Counted from the stretch's first letter, positions 1-9,718 are shown. The stretch is 64,000 nucleotides of DNA from Pseudomonas sp. BGr12 (GCF_030272895.1 NZ_JALRNF010000009.1:84653-148652); one strand, 5' to 3'. Made by a program: numbers and translations. Notes: a model not told the origin generated them from the letters alone.

Positions 1-2
1 TG

Positions 3-1142
3 ATCCCGCTGATGCTGTCGTTGGCGGTATTCGGCACCGGCTTCGTCATGCGCCCGCTGGGTGGCCTGGTGATCGGCCTGTATGCCGACCGGGTCGGACG
101 CAAGGCCGCCATGCGCCTGACCTTGTGGCTGATGGCGATCGGTTCGCTGCTGTTCACCGTCGCCCCGACCTATGCCCAGGCAGGCTTGCTCGGCCCCGCC
201 ATCGTCATCGCTGCGCGGTTGCTGCAAGGCTTCGCCGTCGGTGGCCAGATCGGTACCTCGACGACCATGCTGATGGAGTACGCCGACAAGCATACGCGCG
301 GCTACTACTGCAGCTGGCAGACCTTCAGCCAGAGCCTGGGTATCCTCATCGGTGGCTTGATGGTCATGGGCCTGAGCAACCTGCTCAGTCCCGAGGCCAT
401 GGACAGCTGGGGGTGGCGCCTGGTGTTCGCCATGGGCATCCTGGGCATCCCGGTCAGTGAGTACATTCGCCATCGCCTGGAGGAAACCGCCGTCCATCGC
501 CAGTCACTGCGCAGCAGGCCATCGCTGTCGCGCTCCGGGCAGTTGGCGTTGTTGCTGCAACACCCGCGGCAGTTGCTCGCCGGTGTCCTGCTGGTGGTCG
601 GTGCCACGGTGCCGATCTACACCATCCAGTTCTACCTGGCCAACCATGCCGTCGGCGTGCTCGGCATGCCGCTGAGCGTCGGCGCCTGGGCAGCCATTTG
701 CGCCTGCCTGCCGCCGCTGTTGCTGTCGGCCCACGCCGGGCGCCTGAGCGATCGCATCGGCCGGCGCAAGGCGATTTTCTGGCCACTGCCGGTGCTGCTG
801 CTGGCGATCTACCCTGCGTTCCTGCTGATCAACCAACACCCGAGCATCAGCGTATTGCTGACCGTGGTGACCTTGCTGTGCATTCCCCTGACCTACACCA
901 TCGTGCCTAACCTGGCGATGCTGCCGGAGTTGTTCCCCACGCAGATCCGCGCCAGTGGCATGTCCCTGGCCTATTGCATTGGCGTGGCGCTGTTCGGCGG
1001 CTTCGCGCAGTTCTTCGCCGCCGGGCTGGTCAATCTCACCGGCAGCCCCAACGCCCCCGCCTGGTACATCTTCGCTGCCATCCTGCTGTCGCTGATCGGT
1101 TTGAAGCTGGCCCCCGAGACCGCTGGCAAAGACCTCGACTGA
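3..1142 (+). CDS. MFS metabolite:proton symporter, 5' truncated by window edge
   Basis: Inner-membrane secondary transporter of the major facilitator superfamily, probably the metabolite:H+ symporter (MHS) branch that carries organic acids. The frame is open from the first bases, so the gene begins upstream; the ATG at position 12 is internal. The visible part has the cytoplasmic-loop motif GLYADRVGRK near its start and a second copy, GRLSDRIGRRK, halfway, so only the first helix or two are missing. About ten hydrophobic segments remain. The OprD porin gene starts about 105 bp downstream on the same strand, a common pairing of inner-membrane carrier and outer-membrane porin for one substrate. 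The substrate cannot be named from sequence. Confidence 0.85.
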   Translation: MPLMLSLAVFGTGFVMRPLGGLVIGLYADRVGRKAAMRLTLWLMAIGSLLFTVAPTYAQAGLLGPAIVIAARLLQGFAVGGQIGTSTTMLMEYADKHTRGYYCSWQTFSQSLGILIGGLMVMGLSNLLSPEAMDSWGWRLVFAMGILGIPVSEYIRHRLEETAVHRQSLRSRPSLSRSGQLALLLQHPRQLLAGVLLVVGATVPIYTIQFYLANHAVGVLGMPLSVGAWAAICACLPPLLLSAHAGRLSDRIGRRKAIFWPLPVLLLAIYPAFLLINQHPSISVLLTVVTLLCIPLTYTIVPNLAMLPELFPTQIRASGMSLAYCIGVALFGGFAQFFAAGLVNLTGSPNAPAWYIFAAILLSLIGLKLAPETAGKDLD

Positions 1143-1247
1143 ACCATCCTGCTCAAGGACGAGCACCACCCTCCCAGCTCATTTGCGGCGCGCCGTTGCG
1201 TCGTGCAACCGGCTGCGTGAAAAACAATAACAACAGGTAATACGACC

Positions 1248-2606
1248 ATGTCTCGTCCCCACGCCACACTGCTCTGCGCCACCTTGCTCACCGGTCATTC
1301 GTCACTGCTGCTGGCCAGTGCCGAGGGTTTTGTAGAAGACAGCCGCCTGGAGCTGATCAACCGCAACTATTACTTCAACCGCGACCTGCGCAACGGCGCC
1401 AGCAACACCCAGGGGGTGAACCCGGCGCGGCCTGCCAGCGAACGCAACGGCTACCGCGAAGAATGGGCCCATGGCCTGATGCTGCGCTATGCCTCCGGAT
1501 ACACCCAGGGCACGCTGGGCCTGGGCGTGGATGCTCACGCCGACCTGGGCATCAAGCTCGACAGTGGCCCCGGTCGCACCGGCACTGCCCTACTGCCGAT
1601 CAGCCACAACCGCCAGGCCGACGCCAAGGTCGAAGACAACTACAGCCAGGCGGGGGCCGCGCTCAAGGTGCGAGCGGGAGCCACTGAACTCAAGTGGGGT
1701 GAAATGCGCACGGCCACGCCTGTCTTCACCACCGCCGACAGCCGCCTGCTGCCAGAAATGGCCACCGGCCTGTACCTGCGCAGCGATGCACTGGACGCGG
1801 TTCAACTTGAAGCCGGTCACTTCACCGCCTACCACGAGTTTGCCTCCAGCAACAGCGACGACAGCCTGCGCACCCGTTACTCCGATGTCCCGGTACGCAG
1901 CCTGGATTTTCTCGGGGGCAGCTATCGCCTCAACGAGGCCCTGGGCCTCAAGCTGTTTTACGCCCGGGCACAGGACAACTGGCTGCAAAGCTACTTCAAC
2001 CTCAACTACGACGTGCCCCTGGGCATGGGCCAGGGGCTGAACTTAGACACCCATGTGTACCGAAGCGATGCCACCGGCCGTGAGTTGTCAGGGCCGATCG
2101 ATAACACCAGCTGGAGCCTGGCCGCGGCTTACCGGGTCGGCGCGCAGCGGTTCACCCTCGCCTGGCAGCAGATCGATGGCGACACGCCGTTCGACTATGT
2201 CGGCGGTTTGTCGATCGATCTGGCCAACTCGGTACAACTCTCCGACTTCAACGCGCCGGGGATGAAATCGCAACAGGCGCGCTACGACCTCGACCTGGCA
2301 GCGCTGGGTATCCCCGGCCTGAACTTCATGACCCGCTACGTTACCGGCCGCGGCGCCAGCGACAGTGGCTGGACGCCGGGGGCGCACTTCGCGGGTGGCC
2401 CGGCTTCGACCTATGGAATGTATGACGGTGCGCGCTGGCATGAGCTGGATGTCGACGTGCGCTACGTGGTGCAGCAAGGTTGGGCCAGGGGCATGCTATT
2501 GCGCACGCGGTTTGCCGTGTATCGCGGCAACGTTGAGGCGCAGGCAGATCTGCAGGACATCAATGAAGTGCGGGTGATCGTGGAGCATCCGCTTGATTTG
2601 CTGTAG
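1248..2606 (+). CDS. OprD-family outer-membrane porin
   Basis: Substrate-selective 18-strand beta-barrel porin of the OprD family, 452 residues. A Sec signal peptide (about residues 1-25, ending LLASA) precedes the mature N-terminus EGFVEDS. The family hallmarks are present: the early tract 'SRLELINRNYYFNRD', then 'SGYTQGTLGLGVDAHADLGIKLD', alternating amphipathic strands, and a short hydrophobic C-terminal strand for Bam recognition. It lies directly downstream of the MFS symporter gene and may be cotranscribed with it. By family knowledge it lets small carboxylates or basic amino acids cross the outer membrane. It is a different paralog from the porin at 42.5 kb. Confidence 0.92.
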   Translation: MSRPHATLLCATLLTGHSSLLLASAEGFVEDSRLELINRNYYFNRDLRNGASNTQGVNPARPASERNGYREEWAHGLMLRYASGYTQGTLGLGVDAHADLGIKLDSGPGRTGTALLPISHNRQADAKVEDNYSQAGAALKVRAGATELKWGEMRTATPVFTTADSRLLPEMATGLYLRSDALDAVQLEAGHFTAYHEFASSNSDDSLRTRYSDVPVRSLDFLGGSYRLNEALGLKLFYARAQDNWLQSYFNLNYDVPLGMGQGLNLDTHVYRSDATGRELSGPIDNTSWSLAAAYRVGAQRFTLAWQQIDGDTPFDYVGGLSIDLANSVQLSDFNAPGMKSQQARYDLDLAALGIPGLNFMTRYVTGRGASDSGWTPGAHFAGGPASTYGMYDGARWHELDVDVRYVVQQGWARGMLLRTRFAVYRGNVEAQADLQDINEVRVIVEHPLDLL

Positions 2607-2650
2607 GGCTGCGGCAGTGGTTTGAGGTGCAAGACAAGATTAGTACGATA

Positions 2651-2699
2651 ACCCGAAGGGAGTACATTTGTACTCTTCAGCTATTTGAAGCCCTCGGGT
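2651..2699. terminator. nested inverted repeat between convergent genes
   Basis: An outer stem ACCCGA/TCGGGT encloses an inner hairpin GAGTAC-ATTT-GTACTC (2660-2675). It sits between the convergent porin and TauE genes, so it may end transcription from both sides. There is no clear U-tract, so the assignment is tentative. Confidence 0.35.
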
Positions 2700-2730
2700 C
2701 GAGTGATCTAGCCCTTGCCCCTGCCCTTGT

Positions 2731-3495
2731 TCAGGCCATATAACCACTGACACCATCCCACAAAAGCTTCACGGCTGTGACCACCAGCAGACCGTAACAG
2801 GCGCGATACATCTGCCGTTGATCCAGTCTTGCGTGCAGCCGCCAGCCCAGCCAGACACCGCTGGGAATGGCGAGCAGGCAGATCATCATCAGACTCAGCC
2901 CGTTACCTGTGGGCTTGGCCAGCAGCAGCCAGGGCAAAGCCTTGAGCAGATTGCCCACGGTGAAAAACATACTGGTGGTGCCGGCATAAACCTGTTTGCT
3001 CAAGCCAAGTGGCAACAGATACATCGCCAAGGGTGGCCCGCCTGAGTGCGCGACCATGGTCGTGATGCCCGAGGTGACGCCCGCCGCCACCGCCTTGGCC
3101 GATGACCGCGGGCGCACCCTGACTTCCCCGCCGGACTTGAACCAGAGGCCGACAAAGGTCAGGGTGACCACTGCCATCGCAATGGCGACTGCGTGCTGGT
3201 CCAGCACGCGAAAGAGTCCATAACCCACGCCGATGCCGACGACCAGGCCCGGCACCAGCAATCTCAGGTCCGGTTTGGACCACGTGGCCGCTTTCCAGTA
3301 GCGCAGGCTGAACAGGTCCATGGCAATGAACAGCGGCGCGAGCAGCCCACCGGCAGTGATCGGGTCCATGACCAGTGACAGCAGCGGGATGCCGACAATG
3401 GCAAAGCCGCCGCCGAATGCGCCTTTCATGAAACAGATCAAGAACACCCCGGCGAATGTGACAAGGAGTGTGGCCGCAGTCAGTTCCAGCTCCAA
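2731..3495 (-). CDS. sulfite exporter TauE/SafE family membrane protein
   Basis: Inner-membrane protein of the TauE/SafE (PF01925) family, 254 residues with about eight hydrophobic helices. Typical features are the N-terminal 'GGGFAIVGIPLLSLVMDP' segment and the mid-protein 'GITTMVAHSGGPPLAMYLLPL' segment that begins the second repeat. The chosen start is a TTG at 3495; AAGGAG lies eight bases upstream and no better ATG fits the first helix. Members export sulfite, sulfoacetate or other small organic anions; the substrate here is unknown. It lies 60 bp downstream of the efflux operon and on the same strand, so read-through is possible, but the products are not obviously related. Confidence 0.85.
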   Translation of the reverse strand: MELELTAATLLVTFAGVFLICFMKGAFGGGFAIVGIPLLSLVMDPITAGGLLAPLFIAMDLFSLRYWKAATWSKPDLRLLVPGLVVGIGVGYGLFRVLDQHAVAIAMAVVTLTFVGLWFKSGGEVRVRPRSSAKAVAAGVTSGITTMVAHSGGPPLAMYLLPLGLSKQVYAGTTSMFFTVGNLLKALPWLLLAKPTGNGLSLMMICLLAIPSGVWLGWRLHARLDQRQMYRACYGLLVVTAVKLLWDGVSGYMA

Positions 3496-3555
3496 GAGGT
3501 TGTCTCCTTGTGCTTTCGAGGTTTACGAAGGTCCAGGCGTGGGCCCGGCGCCGGG

Positions 3556-4983
3556 TCAGCTTGCAGAAGCCCGTGCAGCCGGCACTTGCCACCCTCCTCC
3601 CAGTGCCTTGTAGATCGCGACGATGCCGCGATACAGCTCAATCTCTCCTTGGGCCTGGGCATCATCGGCACTCAACTGCTCGCGTTGTGCATCGAGCAGT
3701 ACCAGGTAATCCACTGTCCCTTCCCGGTATTGAATCGAGGCCAGGGTGGCGGCGCTGCGGCTCGATTCGGCCTGTTTTATCAATGAAGCCAGTCGTTGCT
3801 GGCGTTTGCCATAATCGCTGAACGCATTTTCCGCCTCTTCCAGGGCCAGCAGCACCTGTTGCTCATAGGTCGCCAGGGCGCCTTGCGCTTGCGCATTGGC
3901 ACCGCGAAGCCGGGCGCGGACGCTGCCCAGGTCGAACGCAGGCCAGGTAATGCTCGGCCCCAATGCCCAGGCCGCTGCATTGCCCGAGCCCAATTGCGAA
4001 CCGCGCGCTGCGGTAAAGCCCAGGAAGCCACTCAAACTGATCCGCGGGAACAGGTCGGCGGTGGCGACGCCGACGTCCGCCGTGGCCGCGGCCAGCTGAC
4101 GTTCAGCGCTGCGGATATCAGGTCGGCGCCGCAGCAGCTCGCCGGGATCGCCAATCGGCAAGGCCTTGGCAATGGCTGGCAGTTGCGCGGGACGCAGGTC
4201 GACGCTCAATTGCTCCGGGCGCTCGCCCAGCAGTGTGGCAATGCGGTTACGTTCGCGCACCTGCTCGGCCTGTAGCTGCGGCAGCGTGGCTTCCACGGCC
4301 GCCACACGTGCATCGGCGCGCACGACATCCAGGTCGTTGCCTACGCCGGCTTCGCGTCGGGTAAGGGTCAGGCTGCGCGAATCGTTCTGGTTTTGCAGGT
4401 TCTCCAGGGCAATTCGCTCCCGCAGTTGCGCGCCGCGCAGTTGCCCATAGGCGTCGACCAGCTCGGCAATCAGGGTGACCTGCAATTGATACAGATCCTC
4501 TCGCACGGCGTCCTCGCGTGCATCGCTCGCCTCCAGTTCGCGGCGGATACGGCCGAACAAGTCGATTTCCCAGGCCATGTCCAGGCCCAGGTCATAGCGC
4601 TCGATGTTGACCCTTTTCTCGCTCAGGCCAGGCACCTGGGCCTTGCCCAGGTCGCTGCTGACGCGGCTGGTGACCACCGGCAGCTGGTCATTGGCGACAT
4701 CGTCGCGAATGGCCCTGGCGGCCTGCAGGCGTGCAAACGCCACGCGCAGGTCGCGGTTGCCCTGCAATGATTTGCCTACCAACTGGTTGAGGACCGGGTC
4801 GTCGAATTGCTGCCACCAGACAGCGTCGAACCGGGTGCGGTCGTACCTGGCCGTGGCGGACTGCGCGCTGGCCGAATCAATCCTTGCCGTTGCGATTTCA
4901 GGTGCCTGGTAATCAGGCCCCACCGTGCAGGCAGCCAGCGCCACAGCCAGCAGGCCTGGCAGCGCAAGATTCAGGGCGTTCAT
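3556..4983 (-). CDS. RND efflux outer-membrane lipoprotein (OprN/NodT type)
   Basis: Trimeric outer-membrane channel of a tripartite RND efflux system (OEP family, two PF02321 repeats), 475 residues. A lipoprotein signal peptide ends in the lipobox LAAC, predicting acylation at that Cys and an N-terminus beginning TVGPDYQAP. Long amphipathic helices (for example 'LYQLQVTLIAELVDAYGQLR') form the periplasmic tunnel. The ATG at 4983 is preferred to the upstream TTG because GGAGGTG stands in front of it. Its A is shared with the TGA of the pump gene (TGATG), so the two are translationally coupled. It is the third gene of the operon adaptor-pump-channel, the order of mexE-mexF-oprN. Confidence 0.93.
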   Translation of the reverse strand: MNALNLALPGLLAVALAACTVGPDYQAPEIATARIDSASAQSATARYDRTRFDAVWWQQFDDPVLNQLVGKSLQGNRDLRVAFARLQAARAIRDDVANDQLPVVTSRVSSDLGKAQVPGLSEKRVNIERYDLGLDMAWEIDLFGRIRRELEASDAREDAVREDLYQLQVTLIAELVDAYGQLRGAQLRERIALENLQNQNDSRSLTLTRREAGVGNDLDVVRADARVAAVEATLPQLQAEQVRERNRIATLLGERPEQLSVDLRPAQLPAIAKALPIGDPGELLRRRPDIRSAERQLAAATADVGVATADLFPRISLSGFLGFTAARGSQLGSGNAAAWALGPSITWPAFDLGSVRARLRGANAQAQGALATYEQQVLLALEEAENAFSDYGKRQQRLASLIKQAESSRSAATLASIQYREGTVDYLVLLDAQREQLSADDAQAQGEIELYRGIVAIYKALGGGWQVPAARASAS

Positions 4984-7900
4984 CAATGCACCTCCGGCTC
5001 AGCGCTCAAACGTGCGTGGGCGCGGGCCGCTTTGCGCGCCTGCAAGCGCTCGACATAACGGCGAATCAACACGAAGAACACCGGCGTCAGCAACAAGCCG
5101 AAAAAGGTCACCCCAAGCATGCCGGAGAACACCGCCACACCCATGGCATGACGCATTTCCGCACCGGCACCGGAGGAGAATACCAGCGGCACCACACCCA
5201 TGATGAAGGCGATCGAGGTCATCAGGATCGGCCGCAGGCGCAGACGGCAAGCTTCCAGCACCGCGGCCAGCGGATCGAATCCTTCGGCCTGTTTGTCCTT
5301 GGCGAACTCGACGATCAGGATCGCGTTCTTGCACGCCAGCCCCACCAGTACGATCAAGCCGATCTGGGTAAAGATGTTGTTGTCACTGCCGGCCAGGATC
5401 ACCCCGGTGATCGCCGAGAGCAGCGTCATCGGTACGATCAGGATCACCGCCAGCGGCAGGCTCCAGCTTTCGTACTGGGCGGCCAGCACCAGGAAGGCCA
5501 GCAATACGCACAGCGGGAAGACGAACAGCGCGGTGTTGCCCGCCAGGATCTGCTGGTAGGTCAGGTCGGTCCACTCATAGGTCATGCCGTTGGGCAGCTC
5601 GGCCTTGAGCAGTTTTTCCATCGCCGCTTGCGCTTGCCCCGAGCTGAAGCCGGCCCCGGGAGCACCATTGATCTCGGCAGTGACGAAGCCATTGTAGTGC
5701 TGGACCCGATCCGGCCCCGAGGTATCGCTGACCTTGATAAAGGTCGCCAGCGGAATCATCTCGCCCTGGTTGTTGCGCACCTTGAGCTGGCCGATCTGCT
5801 CGGGTTCCAGGCGGAATTGTTGTTCAGCCTGGACGTTGACCTGGTAGGTACGGCCAAAGCGGTTGAAGTCGTTGGCATACAGCGAGCCCAGGTACACCTG
5901 CAAGGTGTCGAAGATGTCATTGATGGCCACGCCATGGGTCCTGGCCTTTTCGCGATCGATGGCGGCATCGACCTGCGGCACGTTGACCGTATAGCTGGTG
6001 AACAACCTCGCCAGCTCCGGCATGCTGCGGCTCTTGGCAATGATGTTCTGGGTTTCCTTGTACAGCTCGTCATATCCCAGGTTGCCACGGTCTTCGATCT
6101 GCACCCGGAAGCCGCCGATGGTGCCCAGCCCATGTACCGGCGGCGGCGGGAATACGGCCGTATAGGCTTCCTGGATTTCACCGAACTTGCTGTTCAACCC
6201 CGCAGCGATAGCCGGCGCCGATAGACTGGCGTCCTTGCGCTCATCGAAAGGTTTCAGGCCGATGAACACCACGCCATTGTTCGGGCTGTTGGTAAAACCA
6301 TTGATCGACAGGCCCGGGAACGCCACCGCACTGACCGCACCGGGTTGCTTGAGGGCAATCTCGCTCATGCGTCCGATCACCTCCTGCGTGCGGTCCAGGC
6401 TGGCGGCATCGGGCAGCTGGGCGAAGGTCACCAGATACTGCTTGTCCTGGGTCGGCACGAAGCCGGTCGGCGTGGTGGCAAAGCCAAAATAGGTCAACAC
6501 CATCAGCCCGCCGTACACCAGCAAGGCGATACCGCTGCTGCGAATGATCCGTGCCACCGTACCCACATAGCCGAGGCTGGCACGCTCGAAAAGACGATTG
6601 AATGGCCGGAACAGCCAGGCGCCGAAGAGCGTGTCGAGCATTTTCGAAAAGCGGTCTTTAGGCGCATCGTGACCGCGTAGCAGCACGGCCGCCAGCGCCG
6701 GCGACAGGGTCAGCGAATTGAACGCCGAGATCACGGTGGAGATGGCGATGGTCAGGGCGAACTGCTTGTAGAACTGCCCGGTAAGGCCCGAGATGAACGC
6801 GGCCGGTACGAACACCGCACACAGCACCAGCGCCGTGGCAATGATCGGCCCGGTGACCTCGCCCATGGCCTTGCGCGTTGCGTCCACGGGTTTGAGCCCC
6901 AGCGCGATATTACGCTCGACGTTTTCCACCACGACGATGGCGTCATCGACAACGATACCGATGGCCAGCACCAGGCCGAACAGCGATAGCGCATTGAGCG
7001 AGAAATCGAACAGGTGCATGACTGCAAAGGTGCCGATCAGCGACACCGGTACCGCCACCAGGGGAATGATCGACGCGCGCCAGGTCTGCAGGAACACAAT
7101 CACCACCAGCACGACCAGGACCAGGGCCTCGAACAGAGTGTGCACCACCGCTTCGATCGAGCTGCGCACGAAGATGGTCGGGTCGTAGACGATGCTGTAG
7201 TCCATGCCTTCGGGGAAGTCCTTCTTCAGCTCGGCCATTTTCGCCCGAACCTGGTTGGACACCTCGATGGCGTTGGAACCTGGACGCTGGAAGATCGGCA
7301 TGGCCACCGCCTGCTCGTTGTTCAACAGCGAGCGCAAGGCGTAGCCACTGGACCCGAGTTCAATCCGGGCGATGTCTTTCAGGCGGGTGATTTCGCCATT
7401 CTCACCGGCACGGATGATGATGTTCTCGAATTCTTCCTCGTTTGCCAGGCGGCCCTGGGTGTTGATCGACAGCTGGAAACTGGTGGCCGCAGGCGATGGC
7501 GGTGCCCCCAACTGCCCCGCCGCCACCTGGCGGTTCTGCTCGCGAATGGCCTTGACCACATCGGTAGCGGTCAGATTGCGCGAGGCGGTCTTGTTCGGGT
7601 CCAGCCAGACGCGCATCGAGTATTCGCCCAGGCCCCAGACTTTGACATCGCCGATGCCGCCCAGCCGGGACAGTTCGTCCTTGACGTTCAGGGTCGCGTA
7701 GTTGGACAGGTACAGCATGTCGTAGCGCTGGTCGGGTGAGGTCAGGTGCACGACCATGGTCAACTCGGGCGAGGCCTTGTCGACGGTAATGCCGATGCGC
7801 GTCACTTCTTGAGGCAGCTTGGGTTCGGTGCGGGTTACGCGGTTCTGCACCTGCACCTGGGCGTTGTCCAGGTCGGTGCCCAGGGCGAAGGTGATGGTCA

Positions 7901-8174
7901 GCGTCAGCTTGCCGTCCGCCGTGGATTGCGAGGACATGTAGAGCATGTTCTCCACGCCGGTGATGGCTTGTTCCAGCGGTGCGGCGACCGTTTCGCCGAT
8001 GACCTTGGGGTTGGCGCCCGGGAAGCTGGCACGTACGACCACGGTGGGCGGCACGACTTCCGGGTACTCGCTGATGGGCAGCTGGAACAGGGAAATGGCA
8101 CCGGCGATCAGAATCATCAGCGACAGCACGGCGGCGAAAATCGGCCGCTGGATGAAAAACTGGGAAAATTTCAT
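4983..8174 (-). CDS. RND multidrug efflux pump, MexF-like
   Basis: Inner-membrane proton-driven drug exporter of the HAE1 RND family, 1063 residues, the expected full length. The N-terminus 'FFIQRPIFAAVLSLMILIAG' and the block 'SEYPEVVPPTVVVRASFPGA' are typical of the MexF subgroup as I recall it. TM4 carries the proton-relay Asp pair in 'AIGIVVDDAIVVVENVERN'. Two repeats of six helices each enclose a large periplasmic porter and docking domain. MexF-type pumps export chloramphenicol, fluoroquinolones, trimethoprim and redox or signalling compounds; the substrate range here is inferred only. The gene begins 11 bp after the adaptor stop codon, with a GAGGGGG ribosome site, and overlaps the channel gene by one base. 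Confidence 0.95.
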   Translation of the reverse strand: MKFSQFFIQRPIFAAVLSLMILIAGAISLFQLPISEYPEVVPPTVVVRASFPGANPKVIGETVAAPLEQAITGVENMLYMSSQSTADGKLTLTITFALGTDLDNAQVQVQNRVTRTEPKLPQEVTRIGITVDKASPELTMVVHLTSPDQRYDMLYLSNYATLNVKDELSRLGGIGDVKVWGLGEYSMRVWLDPNKTASRNLTATDVVKAIREQNRQVAAGQLGAPPSPAATSFQLSINTQGRLANEEEFENIIIRAGENGEITRLKDIARIELGSSGYALRSLLNNEQAVAMPIFQRPGSNAIEVSNQVRAKMAELKKDFPEGMDYSIVYDPTIFVRSSIEAVVHTLFEALVLVVLVVIVFLQTWRASIIPLVAVPVSLIGTFAVMHLFDFSLNALSLFGLVLAIGIVVDDAIVVVENVERNIALGLKPVDATRKAMGEVTGPIIATALVLCAVFVPAAFISGLTGQFYKQFALTIAISTVISAFNSLTLSPALAAVLLRGHDAPKDRFSKMLDTLFGAWLFRPFNRLFERASLGYVGTVARIIRSSGIALLVYGGLMVLTYFGFATTPTGFVPTQDKQYLVTFAQLPDAASLDRTQEVIGRMSEIALKQPGAVSAVAFPGLSINGFTNSPNNGVVFIGLKPFDERKDASLSAPAIAAGLNSKFGEIQEAYTAVFPPPPVHGLGTIGGFRVQIEDRGNLGYDELYKETQNIIAKSRSMPELARLFTSYTVNVPQVDAAIDREKARTHGVAINDIFDTLQVYLGSLYANDFNRFGRTYQVNVQAEQQFRLEPEQIGQLKVRNNQGEMIPLATFIKVSDTSGPDRVQHYNGFVTAEINGAPGAGFSSGQAQAAMEKLLKAELPNGMTYEWTDLTYQQILAGNTALFVFPLCVLLAFLVLAAQYESWSLPLAVILIVPMTLLSAITGVILAGSDNNIFTQIGLIVLVGLACKNAILIVEFAKDKQAEGFDPLAAVLEACRLRLRPILMTSIAFIMGVVPLVFSSGAGAEMRHAMGVAVFSGMLGVTFFGLLLTPVFFVLIRRYVERLQARKAARAHARLSAEPEVH

Positions 8175-8185
8175 GTCGGTCCCCC

Positions 8186-9433
8186 TCAGCCACGTGGTGA
8201 CGCGTTACTGGCAACCTTGGGTTGCACAGCGAAGGTTTTGCCTGGCGAATTGCCGGCTTCCAGCACCTGGCGTTGCCTGGCCAACGCCGCCAGGGTCTGC
8301 TCGCTGGCCATCGGCGCTTCTTGCGCATCGACCGCAGCCCCCGGACGTACCCGTTGCAAGCCGGCGACGACGATGCGCTCGCCCTTTTGCAGGCCACTGC
8401 GCACGATGCGCAGGCCCTCAAGCTTTGGCCCCAGTTCGACGGGGCGGTAGGTCGTGGTGTTGTGCGCGTCGACGATCAGCACGAACTTCTTGCCAAGGTC
8501 GGTACCGACGGCTTCGTCCTTGATCAGGATGGCCTGGTAATTGCCGCTGCCCACCAGTTTGAGCCGGGCATACAGACCCGGAGTGAAGTTGCCATCGCGA
8601 TTGTCGAACACCGCACGGCCACGGATGGTGCCGGTCTTGGGATTGACCTGGTTGTCGACGAAGTTCATCTGGCCCAGGTGCGGGTTGCCGGATTCACTGG
8701 ACAAGCCCATGTACACCGGCGTGGTCTGCCCACGCTGACCGTCGCGGCTAAGTTGGTTGTACTTGAGGTACACACGTTCATCGACGTCGAAGTAGGCGTA
8801 GACCTGGTCGGTCGAGACCACGCTGGTGAGCGCGGTCTGGTCGGCGCGGGCAAGGTTGCCGGCGGTGATTTCGGCGCGGCTTGCGCGGCCGCTGATCGGT
8901 GCGGTAACGCGGGTAAAGCTCAGGTTCAGGCGCGCCAGGTCCAGTTGTGCCTGAACGCTGGCGACGCTGGCGCGCGCCTCCTCGGCAAGCGTGCTGCGCG
9001 ACTCGGCCAGTTCCGCCGAGATCGCATTGCTGGCCCGCAGGCGTTCGCCCCGCTGCGCCTCATTGCTGGTACGCACAACCGTGGCCCGGGCTTGTTGCAG
9101 CTGGGCTTCCAGGCGATGGACCTCGGCCTCGAATGGCCGAGGGTCGATCTGGAACAGCAGGTCGCCTTTGCTGACCTGGGCTCCCTCGGTAAACGCCACG
9201 CGGTCGATCTGTCCTGAAACCCTTGGGCGCACGATGACGGTTTGCGGCGCTTCAAGGCGACCGGTGAACTCATCCCATTCGGTGATGGGTTGCTCGAGCA
9301 CTGTCGCGGCAGTGACCTTCGCTGCCGCAGGCGCGGTTGGCGACGCACTTTGCGGGGTTCGATCACAGGCAGCCAGGGCGATCAATCCAGCGGCCAGGGC
9401 TGAATAGCGCAAGCGCTTGAGGGATTTGTCCAT
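8186..9433 (-). CDS. RND efflux periplasmic adaptor lipoprotein, MexE-like
   Basis: Membrane-fusion protein linking the RND pump to the outer-membrane channel, 415 residues. A lipobox (IALAAC, near residue 23) predicts anchoring in the inner membrane. A lipoyl/barrel-sandwich half motif ('RVSGQIDRVAFTEGAQVSKGDLLFQIDPRPFEAEV') is followed by an alpha-helical hairpin and the second half ('SFTRVTAPISGRASRAEITAGNL'). The frame stays open far upstream, but the start at 9433 is the only one that yields a signal peptide. It is first in the operon and transcribed from the 285-bp region shared with the divergent TetR gene, which holds two candidate operators. Confidence 0.93.
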   Translation of the reverse strand: MDKSLKRLRYSALAAGLIALAACDRTPQSASPTAPAAAKVTAATVLEQPITEWDEFTGRLEAPQTVIVRPRVSGQIDRVAFTEGAQVSKGDLLFQIDPRPFEAEVHRLEAQLQQARATVVRTSNEAQRGERLRASNAISAELAESRSTLAEEARASVASVQAQLDLARLNLSFTRVTAPISGRASRAEITAGNLARADQTALTSVVSTDQVYAYFDVDERVYLKYNQLSRDGQRGQTTPVYMGLSSESGNPHLGQMNFVDNQVNPKTGTIRGRAVFDNRDGNFTPGLYARLKLVGSGNYQAILIKDEAVGTDLGKKFVLIVDAHNTTTYRPVELGPKLEGLRIVRSGLQKGERIVVAGLQRVRPGAAVDAQEAPMASEQTLAALARQRQVLEAGNSPGKTFAVQPKVASNASPRG

Positions 9434-9527
9434 TGGGCTCACCGATTGTTGTTTTAGAGTGCGCTCAGCGTGTGCCTGCAAGGGCTGCAGCACCAATCGA
9501 CCGGAACGAAACTTACTATCACCAATC

Positions 9528-9538
9528 ATGATAGTCAT
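9528..9538. promoter_or_regulatory. candidate TetR operator, site 1 (efflux-operon side)
   Basis: ATGATAGTCAT is an imperfect palindrome (ATGA-N3-TCAT) flanked by AT-rich sequence, about 95 bp upstream of the adaptor start. It nearly matches the site at 9648. Paired sites in a divergent TetR/efflux intergenic region are typical of local repression. Confidence 0.5.
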
Positions 9539-9647
9539 CATAATTAGGCACGAGCAGAGGCTAGAAAGCCCGTTATAGAGGGATTCCAGTGTCTGATTTG
9601 CGTTGAACGAGCGATGCTGCCAGGGAAACGCACCCCTTGCTTTTATG

Positions 9648-9658
9648 ATGATCGTCAT
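9648..9658. promoter_or_regulatory. candidate TetR operator, site 2 (regulator side)
   Basis: ATGATCGTCAT, embedded in TTATGATGATCGTCATTA, is the second copy of the ATGA-N3-TCAT palindrome. It lies about 60 bp upstream of the regulator start, where binding would repress the regulator's own promoter. The two centres are 120 bp apart. Confidence 0.5.
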
Positions 9659-9718
9659 TATTATTTTAAGGTCGTAGGCGATCCACGCGTCCTCTCCCGC
9701 AGCGACAGGAGCAGCAAA

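Noticed and set aside
3544..3555. Palindrome CCCGGCGCCGGG at the end of the efflux channel gene, considered as a terminator
   Set aside because: No U-tract on either strand and such palindromes are expected by chance at this GC content.
4884..8421. Long open frames opposite the RND pump gene (for example 4884-6224, 7014-7739)
   Set aside because: They are His/Gln/Arg-rich antisense frames produced by high GC, and overlap fully with well-supported pump and adaptor genes.
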